DNA of 64,000 nucleotides from Aliivibrio fischeri ATCC 7744 = JCM 18803 = DSM 507 (GTDB lineage Bacteria > Pseudomonadota > Gammaproteobacteria > Enterobacterales > Vibrionaceae): contig NZ_CP092713.1 in NCBI RefSeq assembly GCF_023983475.1, positions 62,001 to 126,000 of the forward strand. The letters are read 5' to 3'. Below, piece after piece: positions 63,746 through 64,000 of this stretch (within the stretch, counting starts at the first letter, position 1; each line of letters starts with the position of its first letter). The notes under the pieces were generated by a model. That model made no database searches. It worked only from the letters and a program-made list of their open reading frames with translations, and was not told the DNA's origin. The position numbers were made by a program, and so were the translations under genes.

Positions 63746-64000
63746 TAAATCTCAGCGAGGTTCCGCTCTGATCCTGACGATTTTTGTTCTTATCGTCGTC
63801 GGTTTTATTGCTTTAATGGCAACGAAGAACCAACAAAAAATGAGCACACATGTCGTGACCTCTATTATGGGAACTCGCACTAATATGGCAGCTCAATCTG
63901 GCACTCAAATTGAGATCAGTCGTTTCTATATGGAAAAAACAGGCAGTTGCTTTGTTGCTGACAATACACCAAGTGTTTACACCTTCTCGGGTGATGGATT
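63717..64000 (+). CDS. mshP: MSHA biogenesis protein MshP-like, 5' part
   Basis: ATG at 63717, 94 codons to the right edge. Leader MTSLSPIRLNKSQRGSALI then a hydrophobic helix ILTIFVLIVVGFIALMA and QQKMSTHVVTSIMGTRTNMAAQSG, a PilX-like pattern typical of MshP. Starts 29 bp inside mshO. The rest is outside the window. Confidence 0.75.
   Translation, partial: MTSLSPIRLNKSQRGSALILTIFVLIVVGFIALMATKNQQKMSTHVVTSIMGTRTNMAAQSGTQIEISRFYMEKTGSCFVADNTPSVYTFSGDG

Noticed and set aside
10-64000. CRISPR arrays, tRNA and rRNA genes
   Set aside because: No regularly spaced repeats and no cloverleaf or rRNA-like sequence were noticed on either strand.

Overview
The window looks like chromosomal DNA of an Aliivibrio-type bacterium (Vibrionaceae; the A. 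salmonicida / A. wodanis / A. logei group is my best guess). The reasons are the AT-rich sequence, a GbpA-type chitin-active LPMO, MSHA minor-pilin genes, a DMSO reductase operon and a heavy load of near-identical insertion sequences. The genus is inferred from gene content and protein recall, not from a search.

Layout. 1-631: 5' part of gbpA (minus). 1159-6960: an anaerobic 2-oxoacid block with a pyruvate/2-ketobutyrate formate-lyase, a protein made of three fused RidA domains, and a DASS-family dicarboxylate transporter. 7031-13720: small and unknown genes, an alpha/beta hydrolase, a SAM methyltransferase, an HNH endonuclease and a NERD-domain superfamily I helicase. 13905-22226: a scrambled, mobile-element-rich segment. 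It holds an outer-membrane barrel gene broken by a MITE-like insert, two identical inverted ISL3 copies (1291 bp each), IS66 parts in abnormal orientation, and between them an exported protein of foreign-looking composition next to a reverse transcriptase. A peptide transporter is cut off at its right edge. 22571-28630: an intact POT transporter, two old-yellow-enzyme genes around glyoxalase I, then an IS4-family copy. 28708-35108: DMT transporter, Gfo/Idh dehydrogenase, acetyltransferase, methyltransferase, an IS3 copy, LysR regulator, Rossmann-fold protein.

35202-46529: a TtrSR/ThsSR-type two-component system diverges from a rhodanese, an FAD/Fe-S oxidoreductase, an HdrB-like protein and a TVP38 membrane protein. 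An ABC transporter and a CDP-alcohol phosphatidyltransferase follow; the set resembles the poorly understood ydjXYZ-ynjABCDEF region of E. coli, with a likely sulfur-compound sensor attached. 46608-56054: purine permease with a PurR-like operator, Aer-type chemoreceptor, M3 oligopeptidase, the second IS4-family copy, lipoprotein hydrolase, DUF218 protein. 56133-61520: dmsABC with a divergent DmsD/TorD chaperone and ferredoxin; an FNR-like box and a perfect NarL/NarP 7-2-7 site lie in the shared promoter region. 61892-64000: mshC-D-O-P-type pseudopilin genes running off the right edge.

The strongest items for a second look are the reverse transcriptase/exported-protein pair inside the ISL3-bounded block, the single-chain RidA pseudo-trimer beside a formate-lyase, the IS4 element whose two copies both sit exactly at the apex of Rho-independent terminator hairpins, and the sulfur-sensor-linked ynj-like cluster.
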